In this document: positions 32,319-32,404 of the stretch, one piece after another | Numbering within the stretch: the first letter of the stretch is position 1 | How the letters are laid out: each line of letters begins with the position of its first letter | Origin: Pseudomonadota bacterium | GTDB taxonomy: Bacteria > Pseudomonadota > Gammaproteobacteria > JAKAQQ01 | Length of the DNA: 32,404 nucleotides | NCBI GenBank assembly: GCA_027365475.1 | Contig: DAHXNI010000044.1 | Coordinates: forward strand, 1-32,404 | Reading direction: 5' to 3' | Made by a program: the position numbers and the translations under genes | The notes under the pieces: model-generated | What the model saw: the letters and a program-made list of their open reading frames with translations, nothing else | Database searches by the model: none | What the model was told of the DNA's origin: nothing

Positions 32319-32404
32319 CTACGGGGCTTGCGTGAGCCTGTGCCGGGCGTTGGGCACCAGCGGGTAGAGCCATATCCGCTTGGGACTCGCCCCATGGCGG
32401 AGGT
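32319..32404 (-). CDS. possible C-terminal end of an unidentified gene, cut by the window edge
   Basis: On the minus strand a frame open to the window edge reads [20 protein letters not shown] and then HRLTQAP before TAG at 32319-32321. The composition looks like a protein but 28 residues are too few to identify it. It would lie upstream of rpmB in the same direction. It could equally be a chance open frame. Confidence 0.22.
   Translation of the reverse strand, partial: LRHGASPKRIWLYPLVPNARHRLTQAP

Noticed and set aside
1-32404. tRNA or rRNA genes
   Set aside because: No cloverleaf-like sequence with a T-loop GGTTCGA pattern in the right setting, and no rRNA text, was found by eye; the GGTTCGA at 1891 belongs to intron domain V.

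Overview
The window looks like chromosomal DNA of a GC-rich proteobacterium. The clearest lineage marker is the rpmB-rpmG pair at the right edge, whose L28 and L33 sequences are of gammaproteobacterial type. The two-permease RND pump, the fused-start mutM and the many signal-peptide proteins fit the same group, possibly an acidophilic or metal-exposed member. That lineage call rests on memory of these families, not on a search.

Layout. (1) 1-4125 is a nest of mobile elements: a complete group II intron (2-2005) lies antisense inside the orfB of an IS3-family element whose orfA and left end follow (to about 3264). Ten bases beyond is a second, unrelated group II intron (3275-3951) that has lost nearly all of its maturase gene, and then the C-terminal scrap of another IS3-type transposase. 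(2) 4355-4890 is a RelBE/ParDE-type toxin-antitoxin pair with its own promoter. (3) 5042-6443 is a VOC protein plus a MerR/TipAS-type regulator behind a 19-bp-spacer MerR-style promoter. (4) 6544-8109 is an exported S10 carboxypeptidase. (5) 8461-15947 is an mdtABC-like tripartite efflux operon without an outer-membrane channel gene. (6) 16028-20110 holds three exported proteins of unknown role: a PQQ-type beta-propeller, a Spy/CpxP-like protein and an unrecognised one. (7) 20402-23480 holds a DUF1993 protein convergent with an ArsS-type radical SAM gene and a MerA-like flavoprotein. (8) 23636-25523 has a Gly/Tyr/Pro-rich lipoprotein, an alpha/beta hydrolase and a small secreted peptidoglycan-binding protein. 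(9) 30377 down to 25622 on the minus strand is a five-gene run: ABC ATPase, ABC permease, GldG-like protein, DUF4340 protein and mutM, with overlapping or nearly touching ends. (10) 30527-32404 has a fatty acid desaturase convergent with rpmB-rpmG, which has a clear sigma-70 promoter.

Functionally, much of the accessory part concerns the envelope and toxic compounds: efflux, a drug-sensing MerR/VOC unit, an arsenic-type radical SAM gene, and several exported proteins. The best-supported unusual observations are the precise nesting of an intact intron in an IS3 transposase codon, the decayed maturase-less second intron, and the MerR-type promoter. I did not find a convincing new defence or multi-gene system.
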